A stretch of 64,000 nucleotides of DNA from Phycisphaerae bacterium (GCA_013360585.1 JABWBH010000018.1:1-64000), one strand, 5' to 3'. Shown: positions 44,152-53,905, numbered from the stretch's first letter. Made by a program: numbers and translations. The notes: generated from the sequence alone by a model not told the origin.

Positions 44152-44502
44152 ATGCTGGAAACCTTCGCCAACCCGCACCCCCACCGCGACTACCTCATCG
44201 AGCATGTCGCGCGGGAGTTCACCAGCCTGTGCCCGAAGACCGGTCAGCCGGACTTCGGGACGGTGACGGTGCGCTACGTGGCAGGAGATCGGTGCGTCGA
44301 ACTGAAAAGCCTGAAGCTGTACCTCCAGCAGTTCCGCAACCGCGGCATCTTTTACGAGGATATCACCAACGTGATCCTCAACGACCTCGTCAGCGCGTGC
44401 CGGCCCCGGTGGATGCAGGTGCGCACGCGCTGGACTGTCCGCGGCGGGATGCGCAGCGTCATCACGGCGGAACACGGCGAGCCGCCCGGGGTCGTCCGGT
44501 GA
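44152..44502 (+). CDS. queF: NADPH-dependent 7-cyano-7-deazaguanine (preQ0) reductase
   Basis: A 116-residue single-domain QueF. It has C27 in LCPKTGQPDFGT, the thioimide-forming cysteine, with the catalytic Asp D34 behind it. The NADPH-binding patch CVELKSLKLYLQQFRNRGIFYED is intact, although written here only in part. It turns preQ0 into preQ1 for queuosine. ATG 44152 gives the family length. queD lies 18 kb away in the same window. Confidence 0.95.
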   Translation: MLETFANPHPHRDYLIEHVAREFTSLCPKTGQPDFGTVTVRYVAGDRCVELKSLKLYLQQFRNRGIFYEDITNVILNDLVSACRPRWMQVRTRWTVRGGMRSVITAEHGEPPGVVR

Positions 44503-44556
44503 CGCTCCTGCGTCGCCAGCCGCACTGGTCATCGACTCAGTTGAGGAGAACCCGCC

Positions 44557-44847
44557 TTGATCCAGATCGAGGAACGCGACGGCGGCGTCCTCCTGCCGGT
44601 CAAGGTGGTTCCCGGCGCTTCGCGCGACCGCTTCGCCGGAGAGTGGGACGGCCGAGCGAAGATCGCTGTCGCATCCCCTCCCGAAGGAGGCCGGGCCAAC
44701 AAGGCGGTCTGCGCATTCCTTGCGGACCTGCTCGGCGTTCAACGCCGCGATGTCCGCATCGTTGCCGGCGAGACGTCGCCGCTCAAGACGGTGTCGGTCG
44801 CGGGCGTGACCCCCGAACGCTTGCGCGCGTCGCTCGACGAGGCGTAA
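44557..44847 (+). CDS. DUF167 (YggU-family) small protein
   Basis: The 96-residue protein starts at TTG 44557 with GAGGAG about ten bases upstream. It has VVPGASRDRFAGEW and the basic AVASPPEGGRANKAV block typical of the family, with LLGVQRRDVRIVAGETSPLK at the end. Its function is unknown. It lies 54 bp after queF and is probably in the same transcript. Confidence 0.93.
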   Translation: MIQIEERDGGVLLPVKVVPGASRDRFAGEWDGRAKIAVASPPEGGRANKAVCAFLADLLGVQRRDVRIVAGETSPLKTVSVAGVTPERLRASLDEA

Positions 44848-44902
44848 GCCCTCTCGGAGGCTGACGACCGCCCTCCGCTCATTCCTCGAGTGCGGATCCT
44901 CA

Positions 44903-46537
44903 TCACGTAGGTGCGGGCGCTGTGACCGTGAGCGACGGCAACTGAAACAGATCGACGCTTTCGTCAATGCGCGCCTGCCAGGCGGCGCGGTCGCGGGCGA
45001 GAACCTGCTCGAGGGCGAGGACGACGCGCGGATCGAACTGCCGCCCGGCCCCGGCGCGCAGCTCGGCGACGGCGGCGTCGACGCCGCGGCGCTGTCGGTA
45101 CACGCGATCCGTCGTCATGGCGTCGAAGGCGTCAGCGACGAGAAGGACGCGGGCGCCGATCGGGATCTGGTCCCCCTTCAGCGCCGAGGGCGCGCCCGAA
45201 CCGTCGAAGTACTCCCGCTGGTGGCGGATGATCGCGATCTCGGCTTCGAGGATGCGCAGGTTCTCCACGATGCGCGTGCTGATGTGCGGAACCTGGGCGA
45301 TGATCGTCTGCTCGAGCGGAGTCAGCGGTCCGCGCTTCATCAGGATGCGGTCAGGAATGCCGACCTTGCCGACGTCGTGCAGCATTGCGGCGTTCCCGAT
45401 CGACTTGACGGTCGCCGAAGCGCAACCGAGCTGGCGCGCGACTTCGGCGGCGTAGAACGCCACGTTGACGCAGTGCCGGGCGGTATAAGGGTCTTTCTCG
45501 ATGACGGCCTGGGCGAGACAGGAGATGCTCTGTCCGTAAACGTCGCGCGCGAAGGCGTTGAGGATCGCGATGCGTTTGCGGAGCATGTCGATCTGGGTGG
45601 CGTCCGCGGATTCGGGGTGCGCTTCGTCGTCGGCGCCGTCCGCGGCGCAGATCACCTGGTTGCGCCCGCGGCGCTTCGCGCCGTACATCGCCCGGTCCGC
45701 GAGGTCGACCAGTTCGGCCGCGGTGGAGACACGGGGGTCGTCGGTGTCCGCGACGCCGAAGGAGGCGGTCACGGCGTGGGCACCCAGCGCCGGAACGTTC
45801 AGTCCGGACGCCAGCGCGCTTTGAATGCGCTCGGCGACCCGTCGTGCGTCGGCGGCTGAGGACTCGGGAAGCAGCAGCGCGAACTCCTCCCCGCCGATGC
45901 GGCCGACCGCGTCCGTGTCACGGGCGTTGTCCCGCAGAATGCGCGCGACCTCCTCCAGCACGTCGTTCCCCGCCAGGTGTCCGAAGGTGTCGTTCACCGC
46001 CTTGAAGAAGTCGATGTCGAGCACGATCAGCGCCAGCGGGCGCCCGTAGCGGCGGGCCCGGCTCATCTCCCGATCGAGCAGGCGGTTGAAGTGATCGTGA
46101 TTGAAGACGCGCGTCAGACCGTCCGTGATTGCGGCGGCGCGAAGGCGGTCCTGAAGCGTCCACATTCGAAGCCCGACGCGGACGCGGGCGAGCAGTTCAT
46201 CCGACGCGATCGGCTTGGTGAGGAAGTCGTCCACCCCGCAGTCCCACGCCTGGCGCTGGACGTTGCGGTCCGTGATCGCGGTCATGAGGATGAAATACGT
46301 GTCCGCTACCGCCGCGTCCGAACGCACGCGGCTGCACAGGCTCATGCCCGTGTCCCCTGGAAGAAGATAGTCGCAAAGCACGACCTTCGGGTGCTCGGCC
46401 TTGATCAACTCGAACCCGCTTGAAGCGTCCTCCGCCTCGATGTGGCGGTAGCCCGAGCCCTCGATCGCGCGGATCGCCAGATGCCGCTGGGCGGGATCGT
46501 CTTCGATCAGGCAAAGATCCACGGCGCTGTCGCGCAT
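44903..46537 (-). CDS. Response regulator with REC, GGDEF and degenerate HD-GYP domains
   Basis: The 544-residue protein has a receiver domain (phospho-Asp D56 in LCDYLLPG), then a GGDEF cyclase with the active GGEEF at 215-219 and an RxxD inhibitory site at RDTD (206-209). The last 200 residues are an HD-type phosphodiesterase: HD is present in MLHDVGKVGIPD, but the usual HHExxDGxGYP is changed to QREYFDGSGAP, so two His and the Tyr are lost. This suggests cyclic-di-GMP synthesis under control of phosphorylation, with the HD-GYP part weakly active or regulatory. ATG 46537 is preceded by GGGGAA. No histidine kinase is adjacent. Confidence 0.92.
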   Translation of the reverse strand: MRDSAVDLCLIEDDPAQRHLAIRAIEGSGYRHIEAEDASSGFELIKAEHPKVVLCDYLLPGDTGMSLCSRVRSDAAVADTYFILMTAITDRNVQRQAWDCGVDDFLTKPIASDELLARVRVGLRMWTLQDRLRAAAITDGLTRVFNHDHFNRLLDREMSRARRYGRPLALIVLDIDFFKAVNDTFGHLAGNDVLEEVARILRDNARDTDAVGRIGGEEFALLLPESSAADARRVAERIQSALASGLNVPALGAHAVTASFGVADTDDPRVSTAAELVDLADRAMYGAKRRGRNQVICAADGADDEAHPESADATQIDMLRKRIAILNAFARDVYGQSISCLAQAVIEKDPYTARHCVNVAFYAAEVARQLGCASATVKSIGNAAMLHDVGKVGIPDRILMKRGPLTPLEQTIIAQVPHISTRIVENLRILEAEIAIIRHQREYFDGSGAPSALKGDQIPIGARVLLVADAFDAMTTDRVYRQRRGVDAAVAELRAGAGRQFDPRVVLALEQVLARDRAAWQARIDESVDLFQLPSLTVTAPAPT

Positions 46538-46710
46538 GAAGCGTTCCCCGGACGTTTCTTCCTTTCGACAGGCGAACGCCGATCTCGCGCTCGGCGCTCC
46601 TCTTTTGAGTATGCGGTTCAAATCCGGTGTGTGCGCCGGACCGGGCGAACCTTCGCGTTATCGGTCAGAAAGCGCGCCGCCGGCAACGCGCTTCTCGCCC
46701 TGGCGCAGTT

Positions 46711-48189
46711 TCAGCACGCGCCGCGCAGGAACGTCCCCAGCGTCCGGAACAGAATCATCAGATCGAGTTCGAGGCATCCGTGCTTGAGGTAGTAAAGGTC
46801 ATATTGCAGCTTGCGCCGCGCGTCTTCGACCGACGAGCCGTATTTGTAGTTGATCTGCGCCCAACCGGTAAGTCCGGGCGCGATGAGGTGGCGCTCCGGA
46901 TAATACGGCAGGACGGTGTTGAGCGACGCGACAATGTCCGGGCGCTCCGGACGCGGGCCCACGAGCGACATCCTGCCGCGGACGATGTCGAACAACTGCG
47001 GCAGTTCGTCCAGCCGCGTGCGCCGGAGGATGCGGCCGATGCGCGTCACGCGCGGGTCGTTCGGCGTGGCCCAGATGCTGGCGCCGCTCTCCGCGTCGGT
47101 CCGCATTGTGCGGAACTTGTGCAGGCGGAACGTGCGCCCGCGCAGCCCGACGCGCTCCTGGGCGTAGAACACCGGACCGCCGTCGTCCAGCTTGATCGCC
47201 GCCGCGATCAGCGCCCACAACGGCAGCGTGACGACCAGCCCGAGCGCCGCGACAACAAAGTCGATCACCCTCTTGAGTGAGACGGACTCGGCTTCGCCCA
47301 CTTTCAGGTCCGCAAAGAGAAACCAGTCTGGCGTCAGCTCGTCCACGAGGATGCGCCCGGCGGCTTTCTCGTAGAACGTCGCCTCGTTCGTCACGCGCAG
47401 ACCGCGGTGCAGGCAGCGGATGATACCGGTAACGAGGTCCGGATCCCGCGCGGCCTCCGCCCCGACCACGATGTCGGTGACCTCGAGCTTCGTGCAGAGC
47501 GACTCCAGTTCGTCATGCGTTCCAACGACGCTCGAATCCGCCGCTCCCTCCGGTGAATGCCCGTCGGGCGTCGTGCAGCCCACGAGGCGGTACTCGCGTA
47601 TCCCGTCCTGATCGAGCGCGCGCCGCAGCGACGCGAGCAGCCCCGTCGAACCCACCACCAGCAGCGATCGCCGGACATCATGAATCAGCGACCAGGCTCC
47701 GAACCGCAGCACCAGGCTCGACACCAGGTAAACACCCAGCGCCCCGCACACCAGCCGCCGGCTGACCACCGCATAAAGCAGGATGTAGATCACCGCGTAG
47801 GCCAGGATGACGGCGGCGAACGTGGTCAGCAGCGTCCGGATCATGATCCGCGAACGACTGCGAAGCGTCTCGCGCCCGTACAACCCGAAAACGAGGCTGG
47901 CCGCCGTGAAGCTCCCCATGAAAACGGCCTGCGCCGTCCAGATGTGGACATGTTCGACGGTGTAACCGGTGCTGACTTCGCCGACGATGGCGTATCCGGC
48001 GAAAAACCCGACCGCCACCAGCAGCGCGTCCAGCGACATCCAGGCGGAGTCCGGAAGCTCCAGCAGCAGTTGACCCAGCCGGGCTCCGGCCGCGCGAGCG
48101 CGCGGCGGCGCGCTCTCGCGGCCGCACGTCACGGTCAGCAGATTCCGAATGCCCTCCGGGGCTCCCCTCGCCGTCAACGGCGCATCCAT
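46711..48189 (-). CDS. Polyprenyl-phosphate sugar-phosphate transferase (exopolysaccharide initiation)
   Basis: The 492-residue enzyme starts exopolysaccharide synthesis by moving a sugar-1-phosphate to undecaprenyl phosphate. Four to five membrane helices lie in residues 50-165, then a Rossmann-like region (LLVVGSTGLLASL), and the catalytic bacterial sugar transferase domain after about residue 290: KRVIDFVVAALGLV, KFRTMRTDAE, DELPQLFDIVRGRMSLVGPR and APGLTGWAQI. All are the normal family blocks. ATG 48189. It may work with the glycosyltransferase set at 28253-32161, but they are 14 kb apart. Confidence 0.93.
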   Translation of the reverse strand: MDAPLTARGAPEGIRNLLTVTCGRESAPPRARAAGARLGQLLLELPDSAWMSLDALLVAVGFFAGYAIVGEVSTGYTVEHVHIWTAQAVFMGSFTAASLVFGLYGRETLRSRSRIMIRTLLTTFAAVILAYAVIYILLYAVVSRRLVCGALGVYLVSSLVLRFGAWSLIHDVRRSLLVVGSTGLLASLRRALDQDGIREYRLVGCTTPDGHSPEGAADSSVVGTHDELESLCTKLEVTDIVVGAEAARDPDLVTGIIRCLHRGLRVTNEATFYEKAAGRILVDELTPDWFLFADLKVGEAESVSLKRVIDFVVAALGLVVTLPLWALIAAAIKLDDGGPVFYAQERVGLRGRTFRLHKFRTMRTDAESGASIWATPNDPRVTRIGRILRRTRLDELPQLFDIVRGRMSLVGPRPERPDIVASLNTVLPYYPERHLIAPGLTGWAQINYKYGSSVEDARRKLQYDLYYLKHGCLELDLMILFRTLGTFLRGAC

Positions 48190-48522
48190 GCCTCTTGATC
48201 TCCCAGTACTCGCGGACGCTCGTTGCCGTGCAGCTTCCGCCGCCCGCGCCCTCGGTTGACCGCGCCATAAAACCAGCCGCGCCTTTGCATCGGCGGACTT
48301 ACTGCGGGCATTGAGGATCGAAAGGCGCCAGCGTCACGGTCCCCCGTTACTCACGCCCGATAAACGGGCGCCTCGGTCGCAGATGCCGACCCGATCAAAC
48401 TCGTGGGCACGAAGCCGATCCGGGCGACAGTCGCCGCCGTCAGCATCCGATATTCAAGGCGTGCGGGGCGTATTCTTTGAATGCGGCCTCCACCGTCGCC
48501 GGCGCGTTCCACGGAGGACATC
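48190..48522. other. Divergent intergenic region before the lipoprotein gene
   Basis: The 333 bp separate the minus-strand sugar transferase from the plus-strand lipoprotein. There is a good ribosome site (GGAGG, 48513-48517) for the latter. No convincing promoter, repeat or small gene was seen otherwise. Confidence 0.4.
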
Positions 48523-49356
48523 ATGACCCGATCGATCGTCAGATTCTTGAATGTCGCCGGCCTTGCGCGGCGTGGTCCGGCCGTCGGTGCGGCCCGCGGA
48601 CGACGAGCCTCAGCGCCGGCGGGCGCCTGGTTGATCGCCCTGGCGCTTTCCGGGTGCGCTTCGGCTCCGCGGGAAACACCCTGGGTCGCGCCGCCCCGCG
48701 TCTCGTGGGAGGATCTGACTCCGTCGCCGGTGCCGGTTGTGCGCGACGGATATCGCATTCTCGATGAGGCGCCGTCGCGCGGGCGCTTTCCTTGCGCGAT
48801 GTCGGTGAGCCGGATGGCGAGCGAGGTTCTCGACGCGGATCAGGACGGTCCGCTCGTCGTCCCCGCCACGCCGCACAACGAGTTCCTGATCTGGAACAAT
48901 CTCTTTGACAATCTCCCTGCGGTATCTGAAGCGTTTCCCGTCGTGGAGCGGAACCTGGGTGAGCGTCCCGCCGACGCGGCGCTCGTCCTTTCGGCGGCGA
49001 GGGCATTTCACGCCGGGGTGAGCATGATCTACGCGGTCAACGCCGTCGCGCAGGATCGTTATGAGATGCTCGGCGTCCTGCATGACGCGAACACCGGACA
49101 ACCGATCGCCGTGCTTCATGCGGAAGGTGAACGCGCGCCCCGACCCGAGGATTACGAGACCACCTACAACAACGTGGATGCGTGGGATTATGAAGCACGG
49201 GCGCTCGCCCGGCGCAAGTTCAAAAAGCTCGCCGTCGCGTGCCTTCGTGACCTGATTGCCAACGACGTTCCGCAGAAAACACAGGTTCCGGAAGGTTGGG
49301 TTCCGGATCGTCCGCTCGCCCCGGTTCACTGGCCTCCGCGCTACTTCCACCCATGA
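48523..49356 (+). CDS. Lipoprotein of unknown function
   Basis: The 277-residue protein has a type II signal with basic N-terminal stretch, hydrophobic WLIALAL and the lipobox LSGC (C45). The mature part has a conserved-looking core (NEFLIWNNLFDNLPAV..., YETTYNNVDAWDYEARALA) but I recognise no family. ATG 48523 follows GGAGG. Its stop overlaps the VanZ gene by ATGA, so the two are coupled and may function together at the cell envelope. Confidence 0.78.
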   Translation: MTRSIVRFLNVAGLARRGPAVGAARGRRASAPAGAWLIALALSGCASAPRETPWVAPPRVSWEDLTPSPVPVVRDGYRILDEAPSRGRFPCAMSVSRMASEVLDADQDGPLVVPATPHNEFLIWNNLFDNLPAVSEAFPVVERNLGERPADAALVLSAARAFHAGVSMIYAVNAVAQDRYEMLGVLHDANTGQPIAVLHAEGERAPRPEDYETTYNNVDAWDYEARALARRKFKKLAVACLRDLIANDVPQKTQVPEGWVPDRPLAPVHWPPRYFHP

Positions 49357-50882
49357 AAGACGGGTTGACGCCGCGGTCCCGGACGGATCGCTCCCGCCCG
49401 GTGATTGAGGCGGCGGGCGCCCTGTATCTTTTGTTCCTGCTTGCCACGTCGCTGGCGCCGCTGGATTTCGGTCAGCCGCTTCCGCAACCCGCGCTGGAAC
49501 GGATGTTCACCGTGGCGTTCGGTCGCGTGGCGTGGGCGGAACTGGCGGCGAACACCGTCTTGTATGTCCCTTTCGGGGCGCTGGCGCGGTGGCTCCTTAT
49601 CAACCGGAGACCGGGAATCCCGCTCGCCTCGGTCGTAGCGCTGAGCTTCGCCGCCGCCGTCAGTGCGGGGCTTGAGGCGACACAGGCGTTCTCCCCGACC
49701 CGGGTGTCTTCCGTCGTGGATCTCGCCGCCAATTTCGGCGGAGCGGCGCTGGGCGTCCTGGCCAGTCGGCTGACCGAGCGGATGTCCCGCCGCCGTCAGA
49801 CTCGATTCTGGCGTTTGCGCGGCGAACTGCCGCTCGAACTGCGCGCGAAGTTTTACGTTCTTCTGCTGACGGTCATCGCCGCAGCGCCTTACTCGTTTTC
49901 GCTCGATCCGCTCTGGGTGGAGCGGGCGTGGAGCAAGGCGGTTTTTAAACCCTTTGATGAATACGTCACCGGCAACGCAGCAGGCGGATCGCTGGAAGCT
50001 CAGGCGGGAGAACGCCGCCGGGTGCAATCGACCGCGCTGGATGACGGCGCTGAGGCGGCAGCTTTTTTCATGCTCGCGTGGGTGGTGTTTACCTGTTTGA
50101 GGAACGAATACCGGTTCGGGACGGCTGGTACCACCTTGCTGACGTTGTGGACCGTGGCGACGCTGGCGATCGGATTCAGTGTGATGCAGTTTCTGATCGT
50201 CAACCGTGGATTCGTCGCCACCGATCTTGTGATCCGGGTCTGCGGCGGATGCGCGGGACTGCTCCTTGCGATCTGCGCCGGTCGAAGCGTTGCAGGACAG
50301 CGCGACGCCGCGTGGCCGTGCCGACGTCGCACCGCCCGTGTGCTTGCGCTGGCGACCGTGGGGTACATTGTGCTGCGTGGCTCGTTTCCGCTCATGTTTC
50401 GTCCGGCAAGCACTCTTCCCGATCTGATGTCGCCCGAGACGATGTTTCCTTTTTTCGGGTATGCGCGCGGTCGGTTCGACCTTGCGATCACGGACCTGGT
50501 TGCGAAGACTTACGCGTACCTCCTGCTCGGGACGGCGCTCGCCGCAGCTCGCGTGAACGACATGAAATCCGATGCTCGGTGCATGATGGCACGTTCCGCC
50601 GCCGTCGCCCTGGGCGTGGCGATCGTTGTCGAGGGGCTTCAGATTTTCATCGTGTCGCGGGTTCCGTCGATCACCGATCTCCTGCTTGCGGTTCCAGCCG
50701 CAGCGCTGGGCGCCTACCTGATGTGCGGGCTGAAATCCGTCGTAAAAGAGGTTCGACCCGCACGGAACGAACCCCCGGGCGACGCGCCGCCCCCCGGTGG
50801 GCGACGCTGGACGCTTTCGGACGCCCTGATCTCACAACTGGTCGCCCCCCGCAGTGACGCCGTCAAACCGCTCGGCCAGTAA
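49353..50882 (+). CDS. Integral membrane protein with two VanZ-like regions
   Basis: The 509-residue protein has about ten hydrophobic segments. The first 150 residues form a VanZ-like unit (NTVLYVPFGALAR, LEATQAFSPTRVSSVVDLAAN). A second unit lies near the end (LLGTALAAARV, VEGLQIFIVSRVPSITDLL). Each has the Glu-x-x-Q pair seen in the family. VanZ-like proteins are common in exopolysaccharide and exosortase loci, with unknown action. It is coupled to the lipoprotein gene. Confidence 0.85.
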   Translation: MKDGLTPRSRTDRSRPVIEAAGALYLLFLLATSLAPLDFGQPLPQPALERMFTVAFGRVAWAELAANTVLYVPFGALARWLLINRRPGIPLASVVALSFAAAVSAGLEATQAFSPTRVSSVVDLAANFGGAALGVLASRLTERMSRRRQTRFWRLRGELPLELRAKFYVLLLTVIAAAPYSFSLDPLWVERAWSKAVFKPFDEYVTGNAAGGSLEAQAGERRRVQSTALDDGAEAAAFFMLAWVVFTCLRNEYRFGTAGTTLLTLWTVATLAIGFSVMQFLIVNRGFVATDLVIRVCGGCAGLLLAICAGRSVAGQRDAAWPCRRRTARVLALATVGYIVLRGSFPLMFRPASTLPDLMSPETMFPFFGYARGRFDLAITDLVAKTYAYLLLGTALAAARVNDMKSDARCMMARSAAVALGVAIVVEGLQIFIVSRVPSITDLLLAVPAAALGAYLMCGLKSVVKEVRPARNEPPGDAPPPGGRRWTLSDALISQLVAPRSDAVKPLGQ

Positions 50883-50990
50883 TTGACCCGCTGAATGTTT
50901 TGTGCTCCTGACGGATCGCGCTTGACGCCCGACCACCGGCGCATACATTCCCCGCGCACCGCGGTATGCAACTTGCATCCGGCGTGCGGT

Positions 50991-51575
50991 ATGCGTTCAC
51001 TTGCCGGCATCTTGAAGAGGAACTGGTTGAGATCCGTCCTGGACCGGGGCGTCGGTCTGCGCAGCCTGTTCTGGGCGGTCCTGCTGGCTGCTCACTTGCT
51101 CGCGGTCCCGTCCATCGTGGACGGTCTTGCCGGGGTCCGTGCATCGCGGGAGCTTGCCGCGCCGTTGCTTCGGGCGGTCTGGCTGGCTGCATCCGCCGTT
51201 TTTTTCCTGCTGAAAATTGCCGATGTTCCGTGGCTTCGGTTCACCCCGGGTCGAAAGTCCGTGTTGTCCGCCGCGCTGGCGATCGCGCTGTTTCACGCGG
51301 TGGTGATTGAGCGATCCGACGCAGACACAGGCGGCGCCGTGCCGCGGACCGGACTGGTGGTTCTCGTGGGATCCCTGCCGTGGTGGTTCCGCGCGGCCCG
51401 GAACGCGGTGCGCCGGTTCCTCGACGGTTGGCGCAGTCGCTTGACGGCCCTGCGCAAAGCCGTGGACGATCTTCGCCGCGGCGAATTTGTCGCCCGCGTC
51501 GCCTTGCAGGCTCCGGTCTGCCTGCTGCTTCCACATTCGCGCGCCCTTCGTGCTCCGCCTGTGTCCGCCATCTGA
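50991..51575 (+). CDS. Small membrane protein of unknown function
   Basis: From ATG 50991 the 194-residue protein has three to four membrane segments, around residues 25-43, 60-80, 95-115 and 120-133, then a basic amphipathic tail (RRFLDGWRSRLTALRKAVDDLRRG). No family was recognised. A longer frame to 50895 exists but its first 32 residues have no signal. It may be co-transcribed with the VanZ gene 108 bp upstream. Confidence 0.6.
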   Translation: MRSLAGILKRNWLRSVLDRGVGLRSLFWAVLLAAHLLAVPSIVDGLAGVRASRELAAPLLRAVWLAASAVFFLLKIADVPWLRFTPGRKSVLSAALAIALFHAVVIERSDADTGGAVPRTGLVVLVGSLPWWFRAARNAVRRFLDGWRSRLTALRKAVDDLRRGEFVARVALQAPVCLLLPHSRALRAPPVSAI

Positions 51576-51787
51576 ATCTGACGACGCTGGTTCGCGCCGA
51601 TTGCCGGTGCGCGGTCAGGCCCGCGCGACGCGCGGTGCGGCATGTGCGTCGTCCGTCAACATCACGCCGAGCTTCTGAAATGTTACGCACCTGCGCCGTG
51701 TCGGCGCAGCGTGTCGCGCTTGATTTGAACACGGTAGGTGCAGCGCCGTCCGGCGCTCGCACAATTGCAGATAAAGGAGATTCTCCG

Positions 51788-52954
51788 ATGAGAATTCGGA
51801 TACTTGCGGCTTTTGCCTTGATCGCTGCGACGGTCGCCAGCGCGGAGGAGTTTGTCTTTTCGACCCCGTCCGATGATCGCTGGTTCTACCCCTTCAATTT
51901 CAACCCGGGGCGGCGGCCCGTCGCCTCATGCTTCGGGACCGCCGGGATGCCGGGATTCAACGACCGCGACGGCACGGTCATCATTGCGTGGAGCACGTCG
52001 TCGCTGATCGCCCCCGGTCAGGGACCGGACGCGTACGACGTCACGTCGATCCGCCTGACGATGACGAACGTTCCCGGCGCGGAGTGGGCGATCGACCTCA
52101 CCCCCGATGCGTGGTACACATTCGATCTGAATCAGGACGGGTTCATCAACGGCGACGGCATTCCCCGCGGCGAGGAAGGCGACACCGACGGCGAGAGCGA
52201 CGACGAGGATCCCGGTCGTCCGATCGAGGTGTTCGGCGTCGGATTCGGACCCGTGCGGGACTACGCCACCTGGATCGAAACCTCGGGGTACATCGGATCT
52301 GACTCGACGACTGACCGCCCGCGCGACCCCTACCCGTTTGTCTATCAGGACGGCACGGGCGAGCGTCTGCACTGCGAAGACAACGTTAAGGGTCTGCACA
52401 ACGAAGCCCTGGGCGTCACGCAGTTCACGCCGGCGCCCTGGGCGATCGGCGTCCCGATCGGGTACGTTCCCGGGGAGCAGACGACACCCTTTGCGATCGA
52501 GTTCACGATCGACCTTTCCGCGTCCGACGGTCGCGTCCGACGCTACGTGCAGGAGCAGCTTGACGGGGGTCGCCTCTTTTTCTACGTCACGTCGCTGGCC
52601 GACACGACGATGGGCGGCGGACAGAACGAATTCCCGACCGTCTACATGAAGGAATCCACGGACGAGGGCGCACGCCCGGGCGAATTGATCGTCGAACTCG
52701 GCGGCGGGATCCCCTGCGACGACGTGCGCAAGCTCACCGGGCGATGCCGAAACGGCACGCTCAAGTCGAAGGTTGTGTTCCAGGACGAGTCGCATGACGG
52801 ACGGCAAGTCACGGTCAAGGTGGACGGGACACCGCACGTGCTCGACGTCAGCGGGCGCCGCGCGCGCCTGCGCCTGCGCAATCAGAGCGGTTCGCACGAG
52901 GTCTGCCTCACGGATCCGGATTGCGGGCTGTGCCGCGACGTGGAGTGCTCGTAA
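51788..52954 (+). CDS. Secreted protein with a Ca-loop and a C-terminal six-cysteine module
   Basis: The 388-residue protein has a signal peptide (residues 1-19) and ATG 51788 behind AAAGGAGA. Residues 30-300 form an unrecognised β-rich domain with a dockerin/EF-like loop DLNQDGFINGDG (113-124). The last 79 residues (310-388) carry C310, C320, C373, C379, C382, C387 and match the end of the secreted protein at 60156-60983. The first stretch, 'PSDDRWFYPFNFNPG', recalls the start of other planctomycete surface proteins, but I cannot name the family. It is probably surface-exposed. A strong hairpin follows at 53035. Confidence 0.78.
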   Translation: MRIRILAAFALIAATVASAEEFVFSTPSDDRWFYPFNFNPGRRPVASCFGTAGMPGFNDRDGTVIIAWSTSSLIAPGQGPDAYDVTSIRLTMTNVPGAEWAIDLTPDAWYTFDLNQDGFINGDGIPRGEEGDTDGESDDEDPGRPIEVFGVGFGPVRDYATWIETSGYIGSDSTTDRPRDPYPFVYQDGTGERLHCEDNVKGLHNEALGVTQFTPAPWAIGVPIGYVPGEQTTPFAIEFTIDLSASDGRVRRYVQEQLDGGRLFFYVTSLADTTMGGGQNEFPTVYMKESTDEGARPGELIVELGGGIPCDDVRKLTGRCRNGTLKSKVVFQDESHDGRQVTVKVDGTPHVLDVSGRRARLRLRNQSGSHEVCLTDPDCGLCRDVECS

Positions 52955-53034
52955 ACGAGAACTGCGTTGACTGTGCGGCATGCGATGACGGTCTGTCTGG
53001 ACTGCTCGCCGCCGTCGTTGGAGTTGGGCGCCGT

Positions 53035-53065
53035 GGACCGGCGCGTCCTTGTGACGCGCCGGTCC
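53035..53065 (+). terminator. 13-bp perfect hairpin between secreted-protein and pseudopilin genes
   Basis: GGACCGGCGCGTC (53035-53047) pairs completely with GACGCGCCGGTCC (53053-53065) around the loop CTTGT. It is 80 bp after the secreted-protein stop and 33 bp before the pseudopilin ATG. No T-tract follows, so it may be an attenuator or an mRNA-stabilising stem rather than a full terminator. Confidence 0.55.
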
Positions 53066-53098
53066 CGGACCCCGCTCCGGTATTTCAAGGAGTGAAAC

Positions 53099-53905
53099 AT
53101 GTCCCGAAAACTTCGACTCCGCCCGGCGTTCACCCTCATCGAACTGCTCGTTGTGATCGCAATCATCGCCCTGCTGATCTCGATCCTTCTGCCGTCCCTG
53201 CGCAGCGCCCGCGAGCAGGCGAAGACCGTGATCTGCCGGAACAACCTGCGATCCATCTGGGTGGGCATCCTCGCGTACGCCCTCGAAAACGCCGACCGCG
53301 TGCCCTATCTCGAGGATCCGAATCTCACGAATTCCGAGAACGATCCGTTTGATCCGACTTTTCCCGCCTCGGTCGGCAACGTCCTCTTCTCCTACGTGGA
53401 GAAAGGGAGCTGGCGATGTCCTTCGGCGATCGCGGGGTTCCCCGCCACGAGGGGTCCGGACGGTTGGACCCTGACCTACGAGTTCAGCACCGCCGACCGC
53501 CTCGGCAAGCCGATCCCTTACGATGATCATCCGGACGCGTACACGAACAACGAGAACGATCCGGCGATCCGTAATTACGTGCATTTCGACGGTCGGCCCT
53601 TGCGCCTCCTCGACGGCCGCCGGTATGTGCGCAACGGGTTGAACCGCAATGAGAAAGGACAGTGGAACATCCGCTTCGGGTTCGTGACGGACAAGCTCGG
53701 CGGCGCCCCGATGTCCGGGCAGCCGAAGTATCCGCACTTCGGGACGCTCGACGCGCGGCTGGACCTTCAGAACGCGCGGCGATCGTTCGAGGAGAATTCG
53801 TTCGCGGCGGGAAAAAAGCCGGGATACCTGGAGCTGCATGCGGATCATGACCGGGCGGAAGTGCTTCTGACGCGGTTCTGGGTTCCGCACCAGAAGGGAT
53901 ACTGA
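53099..53905 (+). CDS. Prepilin-like protein with N-terminal methylation motif
   Basis: The 268-residue protein has the type IV pilin-like signal [19 protein letters not shown] (11-29) with the cleavage/methylation site before F11 (preceded by A rather than the usual G). The rest is a soluble domain with two Cys (in VICRNN and WRCPSA). Such DUF1559-type or related pseudopilins are greatly expanded in planctomycetes. They are thought to be moved by a type II secretion or pilus-like machine; no such machine gene is present here. ATG 53099 follows AAGGAG. Confidence 0.9.
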   Translation: MSRKLRLRPAFTLIELLVVIAIIALLISILLPSLRSAREQAKTVICRNNLRSIWVGILAYALENADRVPYLEDPNLTNSENDPFDPTFPASVGNVLFSYVEKGSWRCPSAIAGFPATRGPDGWTLTYEFSTADRLGKPIPYDDHPDAYTNNENDPAIRNYVHFDGRPLRLLDGRRYVRNGLNRNEKGQWNIRFGFVTDKLGGAPMSGQPKYPHFGTLDARLDLQNARRSFEENSFAAGKKPGYLELHADHDRAEVLLTRFWVPHQKGY

